Positions 11,586 through 20,946 of a DNA stretch of 64,000 nt are shown one piece after another. Within the stretch, counting starts at the first letter, position 1, and each line of letters starts with the position of its first letter. This DNA comes from Encephalitozoon hellem ATCC 50504 (lineage: Eukaryota; Microsporidia; Unikaryonidae). A program made the translations under genes and the position numbers. Where the stretch lies: positions 1 to 64,000 of the forward strand of contig NC_018468.1 in NCBI RefSeq assembly GCF_000277815.2, read 5' to 3'. The notes beneath the pieces were generated by a model that saw only the letters and a list, made by a program, of their open reading frames with translations, ran no database searches and was not told where the DNA came from.

Positions 11586-11598
11586 CGGCCCAATAAAA
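11586..11598 (+). promoter_or_regulatory. Intergenic 13-mer CGGCCCAATAAAA, copy 2
   Basis: Second copy of the 13 bases at 9208-9220. It lies 27 bases after the SHMT stop and 28 bases before the ABC transporter ATG. It could carry the SHMT polyadenylation signal (AATAAA) or an element for the downstream gene. Confidence 0.4.
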
Positions 11599-11626
11599 CA
11601 TTTATCTACCCTTATCTCTATATCTG

Positions 11627-13444
11627 ATGAAAGGAATATCTCACTGGACTATATGGCGGAGGCTGTTTTCTATGGCGAGGCCTACATCCATGGCCGAGAT
11701 GCTAGTCATGGCTGCACTGGCCCTGTGCATCTTTTTTGGGAAGTGGCTTGACGTGGCCTCGATCAAGAGGCGAGGCATGATCATCAATAGCCTTGGAGAC
11801 GTCAAAGGAGTAGGTGCTGTAGATGTGTCTTCTATCTGCAGCAATGCGATGACCTTCTTTGTGTTCCGGACGCTCTCCTCTGTGCTCATAGAGTCGAAGA
11901 GCATTCTCTTTTCGGTAATAGCAAACAGGATTGTGGAGGATATGACAACGCGTGTCCTCCATCTTGCAATACACTCTGCACACTCGTATGAGATAAAGCC
12001 GACGAACCTTAACAGGGTTGTGGAGAGAGGGAACAAGAAGGTGTGCAAGGTTCTCGGGAAGATCCTGACCATTGCAGTTCCAGCGTTCTACAACCTCATT
12101 CTTTTGTTCAGAGAGGTCTATGCGATGTTTGGTACCAGGTACTTCTTTCCTGCTCTCCTCACTGTTGTTGTCTACACGGGATACACCTACGTGGCTCTGA
12201 GGATCCGCTCTCGGTATAAGAGGAGGATCAACCATGCAGACAATCTGGTCTCCAAGAGGATCCACGAGTGTATTTCGAACATCGACCTTGTCAGGGCATG
12301 CTGCTGCGAGGAGATGGAGGAGTCCAGGGTTGCGGAGGTTATGAGGAGGATGTGGGGCCTGAAGCTTTATGACAAGGGGTGTGTGGGGGTGATAAACTTT
12401 GGGCAGAGGACGCTGTTTACGATTCTTTTTGTGTACACTGTTCTTAAGGGCGTCCAGGATGCATCGGCCTCTGCAATGGCGGTTGGGGATCTAGCCACGC
12501 TCTTTTCGTTTGTCCTTTCGATTGATACCTCTATGTGGACGCTTGGGACGATTGCAAGGGACATGGGGTTTTGGATGACTGACTGCACGGACCTCCTCAC
12601 TCTTTATGATGGGCTTGAAAGGGATGTGGAGGAGAGTTCTGGGGCAGCCCTGCAGAATGCAGCAAGGAAGCCAGGGTCTCTGTGGATGCCTGAGCACAGC
12701 AAGTCTCTTAGCGGGACTGGGGAGTCTGAGGGGGGCAGAGGAGTGGCGGCGATTGAGTTTGAGGATGTCAAGTTTTCGTACCCGCGCTCTACCGGTGTGC
12801 TCAAGGGCCTATCTTTCCGGGTTATGAGGGGGGAGCGTGTTGGGATAATTGGGAGGTCTGGGTGTGGGAAGAGTACGATTGTGAAGCTTCTTCTGATGCT
12901 GCATAGGTACAGCGGATCGATCCGGGTTTACGGGTCTGAGATCAGGGAGATGTGTCCTAGGGCGCTCAGGAGTTCGATTGGATGCATTCTCCAGGACGCC
13001 CTCTTCTTTGACGAGAGCATCCTCTACAATGTGAGGTATGGGAATTCTGAGGCTGGGATGAGCGAGGTTTTGAAGGGGTGCAGGGATGCCGGGCTGTGTG
13101 AGGTGATCAGAAAGAAGGGGCTTGACTCTCGGATGGGGGATCTCAGTGGGGGAGAGGCGCAGATGGCATGCATTGCAAGGTGCCTGGCCAAGGATCCTCC
13201 GATGATGCTGCTTGACGAGGCAACGTCGAAGCTTGACGGATATGCAGAGAAGAGGGTTTTTGAGCTTCTGATGAGTCTTGAGGGCAAGACGATTGTTATG
13301 ATACTCCACGACCTTTGGATGACCGAGCACATGGACAAGATCATTGTTGTTGAGGATGGGAGGGCTGTGGAGGTTGGAAGGCACTGCGAGCTGATGGAGG
13401 CCGGAGGGGTGTACTGGAGGATGAAGACGATGGGCTATTCTTGA
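11627..13444 (+). CDS. ATM1: ABC half-transporter, ATM1/ABCB7 type
   Basis: A half-transporter of 605 residues. Residues 1-330 form the membrane domain with several hydrophobic helices (for example near 25-45, 155-190 and 255-300). The nucleotide-binding domain follows: Walker A GRSGCGKST near residue 409, signature DLSGGEAQ near 505, Walker B MMLLDEATS near 527, and the His switch ILHD near 563. ATM1-type transporters export sulfur/glutathione species from mitochondria for cytosolic iron-sulfur assembly. Here the site would be the mitosome membrane. The ATM1 assignment rests on overall architecture; another ABCB subtype cannot be excluded. The gene shares strand and GC-rich composition with the folate cluster. 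Confidence 0.88.
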   Translation: MKGISHWTIWRRLFSMARPTSMAEMLVMAALALCIFFGKWLDVASIKRRGMIINSLGDVKGVGAVDVSSICSNAMTFFVFRTLSSVLIESKSILFSVIANRIVEDMTTRVLHLAIHSAHSYEIKPTNLNRVVERGNKKVCKVLGKILTIAVPAFYNLILLFREVYAMFGTRYFFPALLTVVVYTGYTYVALRIRSRYKRRINHADNLVSKRIHECISNIDLVRACCCEEMEESRVAEVMRRMWGLKLYDKGCVGVINFGQRTLFTILFVYTVLKGVQDASASAMAVGDLATLFSFVLSIDTSMWTLGTIARDMGFWMTDCTDLLTLYDGLERDVEESSGAALQNAARKPGSLWMPEHSKSLSGTGESEGGRGVAAIEFEDVKFSYPRSTGVLKGLSFRVMRGERVGIIGRSGCGKSTIVKLLLMLHRYSGSIRVYGSEIREMCPRALRSSIGCILQDALFFDESILYNVRYGNSEAGMSEVLKGCRDAGLCEVIRKKGLDSRMGDLSGGEAQMACIARCLAKDPPMMLLDEATSKLDGYAEKRVFELLMSLEGKTIVMILHDLWMTEHMDKIIVVEDGRAVEVGRHCELMEAGGVYWRMKTMGYS

Positions 13445-13474
13445 GATGAGTACTACGAGAGATGCCCCACCCTG

Positions 13475-14020
13475 ATGATAGAGGAAGTCTACAAGGACCT
13501 GGAGGAGATCCAGCGGGACATTGAGCGGGAGTACGAGGAGTTTGCAAGGAAGGACTTTGAGTGCAAGCTAGAGCACCACAAGCAGATCAGGCCGCTGCTT
13601 GCTCGGAGGGACCGGGTTATTGCGTCGATGGTGCCTGGAGACTACTGGGGGCGTGTGTTGGGGAGGTACGAGGTTGGAGAGACGATACTTCCAAGAGGCA
13701 TGAACAACGAGGTCAGCACGGGATGGGTGAGGTCGCTGCGTGTTGACTACCTTGATGGATATGCATACATGGTTGAGATTGAGGTGAACGAGAATGAGTT
13801 TGTGGGGAACAGTACTTTGAGGAAGAAGGCATATCTCTTTGAGGGGGAGGTTGAGAAGAGCGGAGTGAGATGGAAGGGGGACCGAAGATGGCCTGTGTTT
13901 GAGTTTTTTGAGACTGACACGGCGGACCTGGATGTCTTTGACATCCTGTATGAGGTTTATGTCAACTCTGTCACCTACTTCCTGACGTCCACCTGGGAAT
14001 CTCCAGGTATAATTAATTAA
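13475..14020 (+). CDS. NAP/SET-family histone chaperone
   Basis: 181 residues. The N-terminal long helix (residues 3-45, EEIQRDIEREYEEFARK) is followed by RRDRVIASMVPGDYWGRVL, which matches the NAP/SET pattern of Arg-rich helix, Pro, Trp and hydrophobics. Next comes the beta-rich earmuff part (EIEVNENEFVGNSTLRKKAY, then FFETDTADLDVFDIL). It lacks the long acidic tail of typical NAP1 and SET. The role would be binding histones during nucleosome assembly. It starts 30 bp after the ABC transporter on the same strand. Confidence 0.75.
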   Translation: MIEEVYKDLEEIQRDIEREYEEFARKDFECKLEHHKQIRPLLARRDRVIASMVPGDYWGRVLGRYEVGETILPRGMNNEVSTGWVRSLRVDYLDGYAYMVEIEVNENEFVGNSTLRKKAYLFEGEVEKSGVRWKGDRRWPVFEFFETDTADLDVFDILYEVYVNSVTYFLTSTWESPGIIN

Positions 14021-14222
14021 AATAGTTTATGCTGAGCCTACCTCGGCTTTTCCTAAACTTCATAGAAATGATTCATATCGATTTGAATTTATTAAGATGA
14101 AGGAAGTGGCCTGTGTTTTATTAGATGTGAGTAAAACAAGTGAAGTGTTTCCCAGTTTGACTTTAAATGTATATGAAAGCTACTAATCTAAGGCTTGTTA
14201 TAAAAAAGGTATCTAAGAAATT

Positions 14223-14834
14223 TTATTCTTCAATGAAAAGAACACCTCTTGGATAGAGCCCAGGTATCTCAGATATCTTCTTTGAATTTCTTTCAATGGG
14301 CGTTACATGGTTCATTCTGAATAAGCTGAATCTCTTTTTGTTGAGTTTTGTTTCGATCCTCTTGAAAAGATCCTCAATGGTGTCGTCCTTGGAGAATCCT
14401 AATATAGATGAAGTTCCATCTCCTAGCCATAGTTTTATCTTACAGTCTGAAATGTCCTCGCTTTTCTCGACAGCTGCATTCATCAACCTTTCATCTTCAA
14501 GCTTCTCCCTCTCAAGCTTTTCGGCCATATCTGCCTTGATTTGGTTTATAAGTTGCTCTCGATAAATCCTTTCTTTCATTATCTCCTCCCTTCTTTTCTT
14601 TTCAAGCTCTGCTGCTTCTCTCGGCATTTTGTTGTTGTACTCTTTCTTAGCCTCTTTGACACCTTTGCGGGATTTTTCTTGAGTAGAGCTTATGATAAAG
14701 TTGACCAGGAGATCAATGTCCCTCGATCCTGTCTCCTTTATGGCATTTTGAATTTCTTCCTTTGTGAACCCGCTTTGGACTAGATAGCTTATCACCTCAC
14801 CGTCACTAACTTCGGCTTTGTTTCTCTCCTCCAT
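14223..14834 (-). CDS. UBA-UBX domain protein (UBXN1-like Cdc48 cofactor)
   Basis: 203 residues. A UBA-like domain at residues 10-52 (SYLVQSGFTKEEIQNAIKET) binds ubiquitin. A highly charged helix at 55-120 (EKKRREEIMKERIYREQ) is a likely coiled coil. The C-terminal UBX domain at 125-203 contains the beta-grasp pattern (CKIKLWLGDGTSSILGFSKDDTI) and would dock on Cdc48/p97. This layout matches UBXN1/SAKS1, adaptors that bring ubiquitinated proteins to Cdc48. The gene is much more AT-rich than the neighbouring folate block. Confidence 0.82.
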   Translation of the reverse strand: MEERNKAEVSDGEVISYLVQSGFTKEEIQNAIKETGSRDIDLLVNFIISSTQEKSRKGVKEAKKEYNNKMPREAAELEKKRREEIMKERIYREQLINQIKADMAEKLEREKLEDERLMNAAVEKSEDISDCKIKLWLGDGTSSILGFSKDDTIEDLFKRIETKLNKKRFSLFRMNHVTPIERNSKKISEIPGLYPRGVLFIEE

Positions 14835-14906
14835 CCTGGGGATACTTCCAGAGGACCCTCATTTAAAAGCTCAAATATTAAAGTAGATATAAAAGCCTGA
14901 TTTATT

Positions 14907-15929
14907 TTATGGTTCTTGCTCCTGCTCCTCCAAATTTCCTTCTGCTGCTTTATATGCCTTAAACGACGTCTCCAGCAGCACTCTTTGCGCCTCCTGAATG
15001 TTTGAGTCCTCCCCCTTCCATATTTCCAGTACTCCGTTTGTAAGTGCTCTTGCAAAGCTGAAACTTAAGGTCCATGTTCTGCATCCTCTCTCCATATTTA
15101 TTGCGTTCAGAAAGCTTATTGCATCCTCAGAACTATGGCCTCCACTCAGAAAGACAACACCTGGAACCCCACAAGGAATGGTTGACAAAAGGGCTCTGAA
15201 TGTGTATGTAGCCACCTTTTTTGGCGTATACTTTTCGTCGCTAAGCATTCCGGGTGTGACATAGCTGGTCTTGATGAGAACGCCTGGGATGTAAACACAT
15301 TCATAGTTTAAGTACTTCACCAATGTGCTTAATATCTGCCTGAACACTCTGTACGAGCTTTCTATGGTGTAATCTCCCTCAAGAAATATCTCTGGCTCCA
15401 CGATTGGAACAAGGCCGTTCTTCTGGCATGTTATTGCATACTTTGCCAAAACAGAGCAGTTTTCGTTGATACAGTCTTCAGATGGGATCCCGTCGTAGAA
15501 ATAAAACAGAGATCTCCACTTGGCAAACGTGGCATCTTTGAATGCAGAGGATTTGCATCTCAGGTCCAGGTCCTCAAGTCCCACTGAGATCTTTTCTTTC
15601 TCCTTATAATCAATTAGTCCTTTATCAAGCTTTATGCCTATTTCGATGCCCCTTTTCTTCAATATCTTTGTTAGTGGGACTCCATCTTCATTTGTTTGCC
15701 CGAACGTCTCCTGGTTTAGAATGACCCCGCCTATATGTCTCTCGAGCTCCTTGGTACTAAATAAGATTTCTCTGAACTTCCTTCTGTTCTCCTCGGTATT
15801 CTCAATTCCAAGCTTTTCAAACCTCTTGCCCAATGTTCCTGGGCTTTCATCAGCTGCAAGTATCCCCTTTCCATTTTCTAATATCTTTTTAGCCGTCATG
15901 CCTAGCTTCAATAGATGATCACAGTCCAT
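14907..15929 (-). CDS. Fructose-bisphosphate aldolase, class I
   Basis: Glycolytic enzyme that splits fructose-1,6-bisphosphate to two trioses. From the ATG at 15929 it has 340 residues. Visible motifs: KGILAADESPGTLGKRF near residue 22, KLDKG near 105, the Schiff-base lysine in PGVLIKTSYVTPG near residue 220, and SGGHSSEDA near 265. The frame stays open to 16256, but that extension overlaps the next gene and is implausible; an ATG at 15956 would add only 9 residues. The C-terminus is acidic (EEQEQEP) and lacks the terminal Tyr typical of animal class I aldolases. Confidence 0.95.
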   Translation of the reverse strand: MDCDHLLKLGMTAKKILENGKGILAADESPGTLGKRFEKLGIENTEENRRKFREILFSTKELERHIGGVILNQETFGQTNEDGVPLTKILKKRGIEIGIKLDKGLIDYKEKEKISVGLEDLDLRCKSSAFKDATFAKWRSLFYFYDGIPSEDCINENCSVLAKYAITCQKNGLVPIVEPEIFLEGDYTIESSYRVFRQILSTLVKYLNYECVYIPGVLIKTSYVTPGMLSDEKYTPKKVATYTFRALLSTIPCGVPGVVFLSGGHSSEDAISFLNAINMERGCRTWTLSFSFARALTNGVLEIWKGEDSNIQEAQRVLLETSFKAYKAAEGNLEEQEQEP

Positions 15930-16145
15930 TGTTGTAGAGATGGCTTTGTAGGGCATAATATAAAGCTGTTCCGCGCTTACTGCCCAATCTCCTTTGGAAT
16001 CATTACTTTTACTATTGGGCCTTGTGCAGAGTCCCTGACCAATAGATTTCTCTTTGATCTTGCCAATTCTAAAAACACACACAAATAGTAATTTCCCATA
16101 GTGGAAATGCCTGATTGATTTATTAAGCCGGGATTTTGCCCTACC

Positions 16146-16658
16146 ATGCATTTCAATGTATTTGTAGAAGGTAGCGTGTTCGATAATGTCAAGGGAGTTT
16201 TTATCGACCAATCGTATCCACTCCGGATCCGATGCACTAACTGTGGGAGGCCTCATGAAAAGGCTGTTGTGCTGTCAGAAGATAGTGCTGGGAAGGGAGA
16301 CTTCAAGGAAAACGTCAACCTGAGTGTTACTTGCCGGGATTGCCAGAGGCTGATGACATTGAAGATTTTGAAGCTAAAGGAAGCAAAGAAGCACATGCTT
16401 CCAACAAAGTTTGAAGACGAGTTCAAAGAAGTATGGCTTACAGACATGGAAAGAAACAGGTTTTTAGTGTCTAGAATTGAGACCAATGGGGCTGAGGTGA
16501 CCTCTATTGAATCTTGCACTCTTAACATGGTCTCTAACGAGGATGTGCTCTTTACAAACGTAGACTTTAAGGGCAAGACCGTGGAAGAACACAACAAAAG
16601 TCGCAATACAATATCTTCGATCACCCAGTTTTCTCTTGTGGTTGAGCTTAGTAAATAA
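16146..16658 (+). CDS. CXXC-motif zinc-binding protein (UPF0587/DUF866 family)
   Basis: 170 residues. Two CxxC pairs lie at about residues 30-33 (RCTNCGRPHEK) and 63-66 (TCRDCQRL), with the conserved PHEK following the first pair, as in the C1orf123/CZIB family. The rest is beta-rich. The family binds zinc; its cellular role is poorly defined. The stop codon overlaps an AATAAA signal. The gene diverges from aldolase with a 216-bp gap, and the ATG is close to a CCC. Confidence 0.85.
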   Translation: MHFNVFVEGSVFDNVKGVFIDQSYPLRIRCTNCGRPHEKAVVLSEDSAGKGDFKENVNLSVTCRDCQRLMTLKILKLKEAKKHMLPTKFEDEFKEVWLTDMERNRFLVSRIETNGAEVTSIESCTLNMVSNEDVLFTNVDFKGKTVEEHNKSRNTISSITQFSLVVELSK

Positions 16659-16696
16659 AGCCCTTCTTTTTCTGCCTTCCTTGCATTCTATCCTCC

Positions 16697-17077
16697 TTAA
16701 CTTCCCGGGATGAATATCCTAAATGCAGTTATTGAGTATGTGCCGAATGATATCTGTGCAAAGTATTTCTCTTCAAATGTGCAGCTCCCGGCAAAATGGG
16801 CCCCGGCAAACACGCACCACCCCTTTCCAAACTTGCTATCAAGCATGCCTTTTAAAGTTTCACATATTCTGGTTGGAGGCGTTTCGTCTGTGAACGTTGC
16901 TAGTGAAAGTATTATTTGGCTCTTTATCCGATCGTCTAGTGGTTCTCTTTGCTCAAAGACGGGCTCTATTACCCTTGGCCCTCCCACAATATTCTTAGGC
17001 TGACTTTTTTGTGAACTAGAAACATCAGACTTCTTAGATTCTTTAGAGCTGCTGTCACTTGCCTCCTCCCTTTTCAT
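16697..17077 (-). CDS. Dynein light chain LC8-like protein
   Basis: 126 residues from the ATG at 17077; an upstream TTG reading would add a basic stretch and is not preferred. Residues 1-35 are a disordered Ser/Lys-rich extension. Residues 40-126 match LC8: helices around IKSQIILSLATFTDE, then KFGKGWCVFAGAHFAGSCTF and a strand YFAQISFGTYSITAFRI. LC8 is a dimerisation hub for dynein and many other complexes. It is longer than usual LC8 (about 90 residues) because of the N-terminal extension. It overlaps no neighbour. Confidence 0.85.
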   Translation of the reverse strand: MKREEASDSSSKESKKSDVSSSQKSQPKNIVGGPRVIEPVFEQREPLDDRIKSQIILSLATFTDETPPTRICETLKGMLDSKFGKGWCVFAGAHFAGSCTFEEKYFAQISFGTYSITAFRIFIPGS

Positions 17078-17345
17078 GTCTTCTGTGTTCACCTTCCGCC
17101 GCCTAGCAGAACTTATCCTTAGCAATAGCCGATGACCAATGGCAGCAGCCTTAGATCACCAACCAATGCAAAGATATTCGAAGTCATGGCGAGTGCAACC
17201 AACCAAAGGATCGCTTCTCCCTGTTGATATAATCCAGGGTGATAAGCATCAGCCTTGCCTGCATAACATGACTATATCTGCCTCCTCATTAGTATTTCCC
17301 CCTCAAATTAGATTTATTTAAATAAACCATCTGAATTAGGCCCTG

Positions 17346-18671
17346 ATGCTTCCAAAGGAAATTGATCCATATGAATTCAAGTTCTTCATCAAAGATATAC
17401 TGCCTTTGTCCGAGACATATACACTGTTCAGAAGTTCGAAGCTGCTGAAGGCAAGGGAGACGGTAAAGGCTATTTCCAAGACAAACCAAGGATTGATTGT
17501 CCTAATCCACAAGTCTAGGGAGACGATGATATACACGCCGGAAAGCAAAGTTTCCTACTTCACAAAGAGAAGGGGAAGGATGGCACCGAAGAATGCTGTT
17601 GTCCGTTTCTTGAAGGCGAAAATGGTTGACTTTGTTGTCCTTAGATTTAAGACTTTCTACTGTTGCCTATCTAGATGGGACAAGGATGTCTGCAGTTTCT
17701 GTATTGTGGCATGCTTGGGCAAAAAGGCAACTGAAAGAGCACTGCTGAACCCCTCTGAAATATTGGGGGATGTCAAAGAAGTTCCGCCCCTTATTGGAAA
17801 AGGGCAGTTTAGATTCAAGGACCTAGACTCGTTCAAGCACCTAGGGACGGAACACAAGAGCCAGTTACTGGAGGCTAACATTGGTCTTGCTTTTGGGGTA
17901 ACACCGAGTGCCAGCGATGTGAAGGTGAATCCGATTGATTTTTCTCAAGAAGATGGGCTTGGATACATAAGCAAAAACTCCTCTGACAGCACAGATAGAT
18001 TTGTGGATAAAAAGGATGAGGGCGAAAGTTGTCTCATTGAAATAATGTCTGAAAACACTAGAGATACCACAGAGAACATTTATTCGAAGCCATACAAGGA
18101 GGTCAAGAATGACGAAGAAGGATTGATCGACTACATAATATCGAAGATCACGAAGCTTGTGTGCGATGATGTAAATACAGGATGTTTACAGGAGGAAGAT
18201 ATAGAGAAGGAGAGGCTGTGGAAAACACTGGAGGAGGAAGAGGAAAGCGATGTGTCCAGTAAAAATCATGGATACGATATTGAAGGCAGAGATTTTGGTA
18301 AGAGCCTCGGGGAAGACAGAAGCAAAGAAGATAGCGTTTGCTCCTATGAGGACCAAGGGGAAGGCTCTAGGTACGAAAATATCATAAGGTTTGGAATTAT
18401 AGATGATGGTAAGTTAAAATGTATGCAAAAGAGTGTTGGATTGTTGTCTATGGCGAAGTTTGATAGATTGGAAGCATTTATCATTGGGATAATAGACCGA
18501 CTCAAGGAAACAAATATCAATTATGTGGAAGTTTGTTCTGAGATAGACTTCTTCATCGTCAATAAGGAAGGCACTATTCACCTGTATATTCGAGACCTAA
18601 TACATAGAAAGGAGAGGAAATTCATGGAGAAGTTCAGCGAAATATTCGAGAAGCTCGGTGCAAGAACTTAG
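17346..18671 (+). CDS. Hypothetical protein, 441 residues
   Basis: I recognise no family. The ATG follows a CCC by 2 bases. The N-terminal 170 residues look globular and basic (RRGRMAPKNAVVRFLKAK, then a Cys-bearing stretch FKTFYCCLSRWDKDVCSFC). Residues 175-350 are acidic and likely disordered (EEEEESDVSS). The last 90 residues form a second, mostly helical domain ending in KFMEKFSEIFEKLGART. No signal peptide or membrane segment is visible. Confidence 0.8.
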   Translation: MLPKEIDPYEFKFFIKDILPLSETYTLFRSSKLLKARETVKAISKTNQGLIVLIHKSRETMIYTPESKVSYFTKRRGRMAPKNAVVRFLKAKMVDFVVLRFKTFYCCLSRWDKDVCSFCIVACLGKKATERALLNPSEILGDVKEVPPLIGKGQFRFKDLDSFKHLGTEHKSQLLEANIGLAFGVTPSASDVKVNPIDFSQEDGLGYISKNSSDSTDRFVDKKDEGESCLIEIMSENTRDTTENIYSKPYKEVKNDEEGLIDYIISKITKLVCDDVNTGCLQEEDIEKERLWKTLEEEEESDVSSKNHGYDIEGRDFGKSLGEDRSKEDSVCSYEDQGEGSRYENIIRFGIIDDGKLKCMQKSVGLLSMAKFDRLEAFIIGIIDRLKETNINYVEVCSEIDFFIVNKEGTIHLYIRDLIHRKERKFMEKFSEIFEKLGART

Positions 18672-18702
18672 TACAAGAAAAGATATTCTACTGACGAATT
18701 TA

Positions 18703-19176
18703 CTAAACACAGTTTTTGTTTTTATCTTCTTTGGCCTTTCTCTGCACATCATTATCTCCCTTTATCATCCTAATCTTAAAGGTAGATCTAAGCTTTTCCA
18801 AGTCAAGCACAGGAGGCTTCCTTACGAGCTTAAACTTACTTAGACGTTTGACCATCACCTTTCCCCCTTCCTTCAGAACAGAGACTCTTTTTGCAATCTT
18901 ATCAACGGCCTCCTCAACACTTTTGAAATTTGTCCCTTCTATTCTGAATCTATTTTTTGCCAGATACTCTCTATAAGCTTGGCCTATTTCCTTATACTCG
19001 GCTATCTGCGAGATGTAGGAGTGAAAGTCAGCAAGAAAGTTGGCTGTGTTCCGCTCCATGGCAGCCTTTCTATTTGTCCTGTACTCGTCTTCAGCCTTTA
19101 CGTGTGAGGATGTTGAGGTGTGGCATTTGTAAGCATTTTTTGTGCTGAACTTCTTCTGGCATGGAATACAGAACAT
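18703..19176 (-). CDS. KIN17-like C2H2 zinc-finger protein
   Basis: 157 residues from the ATG at 19176; the frame extends to a TTG at 19200. The N-terminus has a U1-like C2H2 finger (CIPCQKKFSTKNAYKCH, second His in SSHVK). A conserved helical block follows (NFLADFHSYISQ) that resembles the KIN17 finger plus winged-helix layout. The C-terminal third is basic. KIN17 proteins bind RNA and DNA and act in replication and splicing. This copy is short (human KIN is about 390 residues), so it is a reduced version. Confidence in the family is moderate. Confidence 0.65.
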   Translation of the reverse strand: MFCIPCQKKFSTKNAYKCHTSTSSHVKAEDEYRTNRKAAMERNTANFLADFHSYISQIAEYKEIGQAYREYLAKNRFRIEGTNFKSVEEAVDKIAKRVSVLKEGGKVMVKRLSKFKLVRKPPVLDLEKLRSTFKIRMIKGDNDVQRKAKEDKNKNCV

Positions 19177-19246
19177 CTTGCCCTTGTAAGAAAGGCCCAA
19201 AACAATATATTGTAAACAAGCAGAACTTTATTTGAGTGTAGGAAGC

Positions 19247-19522
19247 TCAACTAGCAATAAACAGAATGAAGAACAGAAAGGAAAGGCCCATCCCTCCAAG
19301 AATAAAGTACAGCCATGACCTAAACCTCTTCGGGTCGGATCTTCTTATGCTCTGGATGGTTGTGAATATCTTGTTCAATGACGATTGGAAAGATGGCTCC
19401 AACTGTCTAAGTTTTATGTTTTGTGCCTCAATCTCCTTTGTCAGATCTATTGCAACGTTCCTTAGAGTCTTCAATCTTTCTGTAAAGATCTGCCCTTCAT
19501 CCTCTTCATAATCATACTTCAT
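19247..19522 (-). CDS. Tail-anchored Qc-type SNARE (Bet1/Sft1-like)
   Basis: 91 residues from the ATG at 19522, which directly follows CCC. A SNARE helix spans about residues 12-62 (LKTLRNVAIDLTKEIEAQN) with a Gln in the zero-layer position, so a Q-SNARE. A single C-terminal hydrophobic segment at 70-91 (WLYFILGGMGLSFLFFILF) is a tail anchor. Size and layout match Bet1 and Sft1, which act in ER-Golgi and intra-Golgi fusion. Which of the two cannot be decided by eye. Confidence 0.75.
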   Translation of the reverse strand: MKYDYEEDEGQIFTERLKTLRNVAIDLTKEIEAQNIKLRQLEPSFQSSLNKIFTTIQSIRRSDPKRFRSWLYFILGGMGLSFLFFILFIAS

Positions 19523-19653
19523 GGGCAAGATGTGGGGATAAGAAAATAGATAATTAACAAACAGAAGAATGCAGCCTCTCCAATACGAGGCATGTACATC
19601 CTGAATCCATTGGGGACGGATAGACTTGATAGACCGTTGAAATAACTTTAATC

Positions 19654-20373
19654 CTAAACCTTTCTGGACCCAACCCTATACCCAGTGCGCCTGGCTCCAA
19701 CAAGACCGATCTTCTGCTCTTGAGAAATGTCCTTCTTAGAGACAGTGGTGGGCTTACCAACATGCTGGTGATTACCTCCTCCATGAATGTGCTCAACAGG
19801 GTTCATTGCCACTCCTCTAACTCTTGGGAAGACATGCCCACGGGCCTTTGCCTTGTAATGGGCTACAGAAGCCTTGAGAAGAGGCTTGTCATGGATACCA
19901 CCACCTGCAACCACTCCTACAATACACCTGCACTCGCTGCTTACAGTCATCTTCTTTCCGGAAGGTATTTTTATCACCGTCTCGTTGGTTTCTCTTCTGT
20001 GGTTTACCACAAGAGAATAACTTCCATTTGTCATGGAGATACGGCCTCCGTCTCCATAGCTCATCTCGACAGAGTTCACTGCCATACCCTCAGGAACATT
20101 CTTGATTTTTGTAATATTCCCTATGTCGATAGGCGCTTCATCCCCAATAAAAATCTTTTTCCCTGTGTATATTCCCTCAGAGGCTGGAACCATGCAGTCA
20201 AGCTCCTTGAAGCTTATTATGGCCACCGGCGCCCCTCTACTTCTTTCGTGGACTATGTCAATCACCTCCCCTTCTTCAACATGAGGAACAATGGGATATT
20301 TCAGACTGGCCTTGACAATAGGCTGTCTCTCCTTCTTCTTCACCTCTCTAGTTCTTCTTGTAATCTTACCCAT
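19654..20373 (-). CDS. RPL8: Large-subunit ribosomal protein uL2 (L8)
   Basis: 239 residues from the ATG at 20373; in-frame TTG four codons upstream is ignored. Hallmarks of uL2: the RNA-binding C-terminal region [21 protein letters not shown] near residue 190, with the conserved His that approaches the peptidyl-transferase centre, and [16 protein letters not shown] near 140. No intron is apparent. It diverges from the next gene with only 17 bp between the ATGs. Confidence 0.97.
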   Translation of the reverse strand: MGKITRRTREVKKKERQPIVKASLKYPIVPHVEEGEVIDIVHERSRGAPVAIISFKELDCMVPASEGIYTGKKIFIGDEAPIDIGNITKIKNVPEGMAVNSVEMSYGDGGRISMTNGSYSLVVNHRRETNETVIKIPSGKKMTVSSECRCIVGVVAGGGIHDKPLLKASVAHYKAKARGHVFPRVRGVAMNPVEHIHGGGNHQHVGKPTTVSKKDISQEQKIGLVGARRTGYRVGSRKV

Positions 20374-20390
20374 TTCAGGGCTCAAAAATC
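20374..20390. promoter_or_regulatory. 17-bp divergent gap between uL2 and MPP10-N
   Basis: Only 17 bases separate the two start codons, so core promoter elements of each gene must lie inside the other gene or be shared. It contains CAGGG/CCCTG, giving a GGG or CCC signal for either direction. Confidence 0.4.
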
Positions 20391-20864
20391 ATGCAAGTTT
20401 TTAGAGACGAGCTAGAAAAAATTTCAGCCAAGTACGGATGCCAGGAATTACACACTGAGGGCTTTACACCAGAGCAAATATACTACCAGATAGAGGATCT
20501 TTGCAATTCTATCATTGAGAGGTCGGAATCTGCAATTTCCGGCCTTTATCCAAAATACGAAATACCGCTTCGGAACAATGAAAAAATTTGCACCGAAAGG
20601 AACACAGAGGATTCTGAGAGTGGACTTTCTGACCAGGGCAGGGCATCATCGGTGGACATTGGAATAGAAAAAGACAGTTCTGCCGAATACATGGACACAG
20701 ACCGAGATGAACCCTTGGAGTCCTCCGACTCTGAACTCTCTGAAAATGAAATCTACCAAATGCCGGCTGCCGAAGCAATCAGACTTCTCGAGTCAAGAAC
20801 TGGAGATTCCTCCGGACATTCTTCCGATAGTTACGAATCACTTTCCGAAGATAACGATGAATAA
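20391..20864 (+). CDS. MPP10: Probable N-terminal part of MPP10 (U3 snoRNP)
   Basis: 157 residues. Residues 18-45 (ELHTEGFTPEQIYYQIEDLC) resemble the N-terminal motif of MPP10, where a similar hydrophobic-FDxxQIWxQ pattern precedes the acidic region. The remainder is Ser/Asp/Glu-rich, as in the middle of MPP10. The frame ends at a normal stop followed by AATAAA. The conserved C-terminal part of MPP10 is encoded by the convergent gene at 20947-21432. MPP10 bridges Imp3 and Imp4 in the small-subunit processome. The motif is short, so assignment of this half is less certain than that of the other. Confidence 0.6.
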   Translation: MQVFRDELEKISAKYGCQELHTEGFTPEQIYYQIEDLCNSIIERSESAISGLYPKYEIPLRNNEKICTERNTEDSESGLSDQGRASSVDIGIEKDSSAEYMDTDRDEPLESSDSELSENEIYQMPAAEAIRLLESRTGDSSGHSSDSYESLSEDNDE

Positions 20865-20946
20865 AAAAGGCACGTTTATTATATAGTTTTCAATGGTGAC
20901 ACTGGTGTTATTTAATCAGAACAATCAGAAAATGGGAGAACACCGC

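Noticed and set aside
15957..16256. N-terminal extension of aldolase to 449 residues
   Set aside because: The extension overlaps the CXXC-protein gene on the other strand, contains no aldolase sequence, and better ATGs exist at 15956 and 15929.
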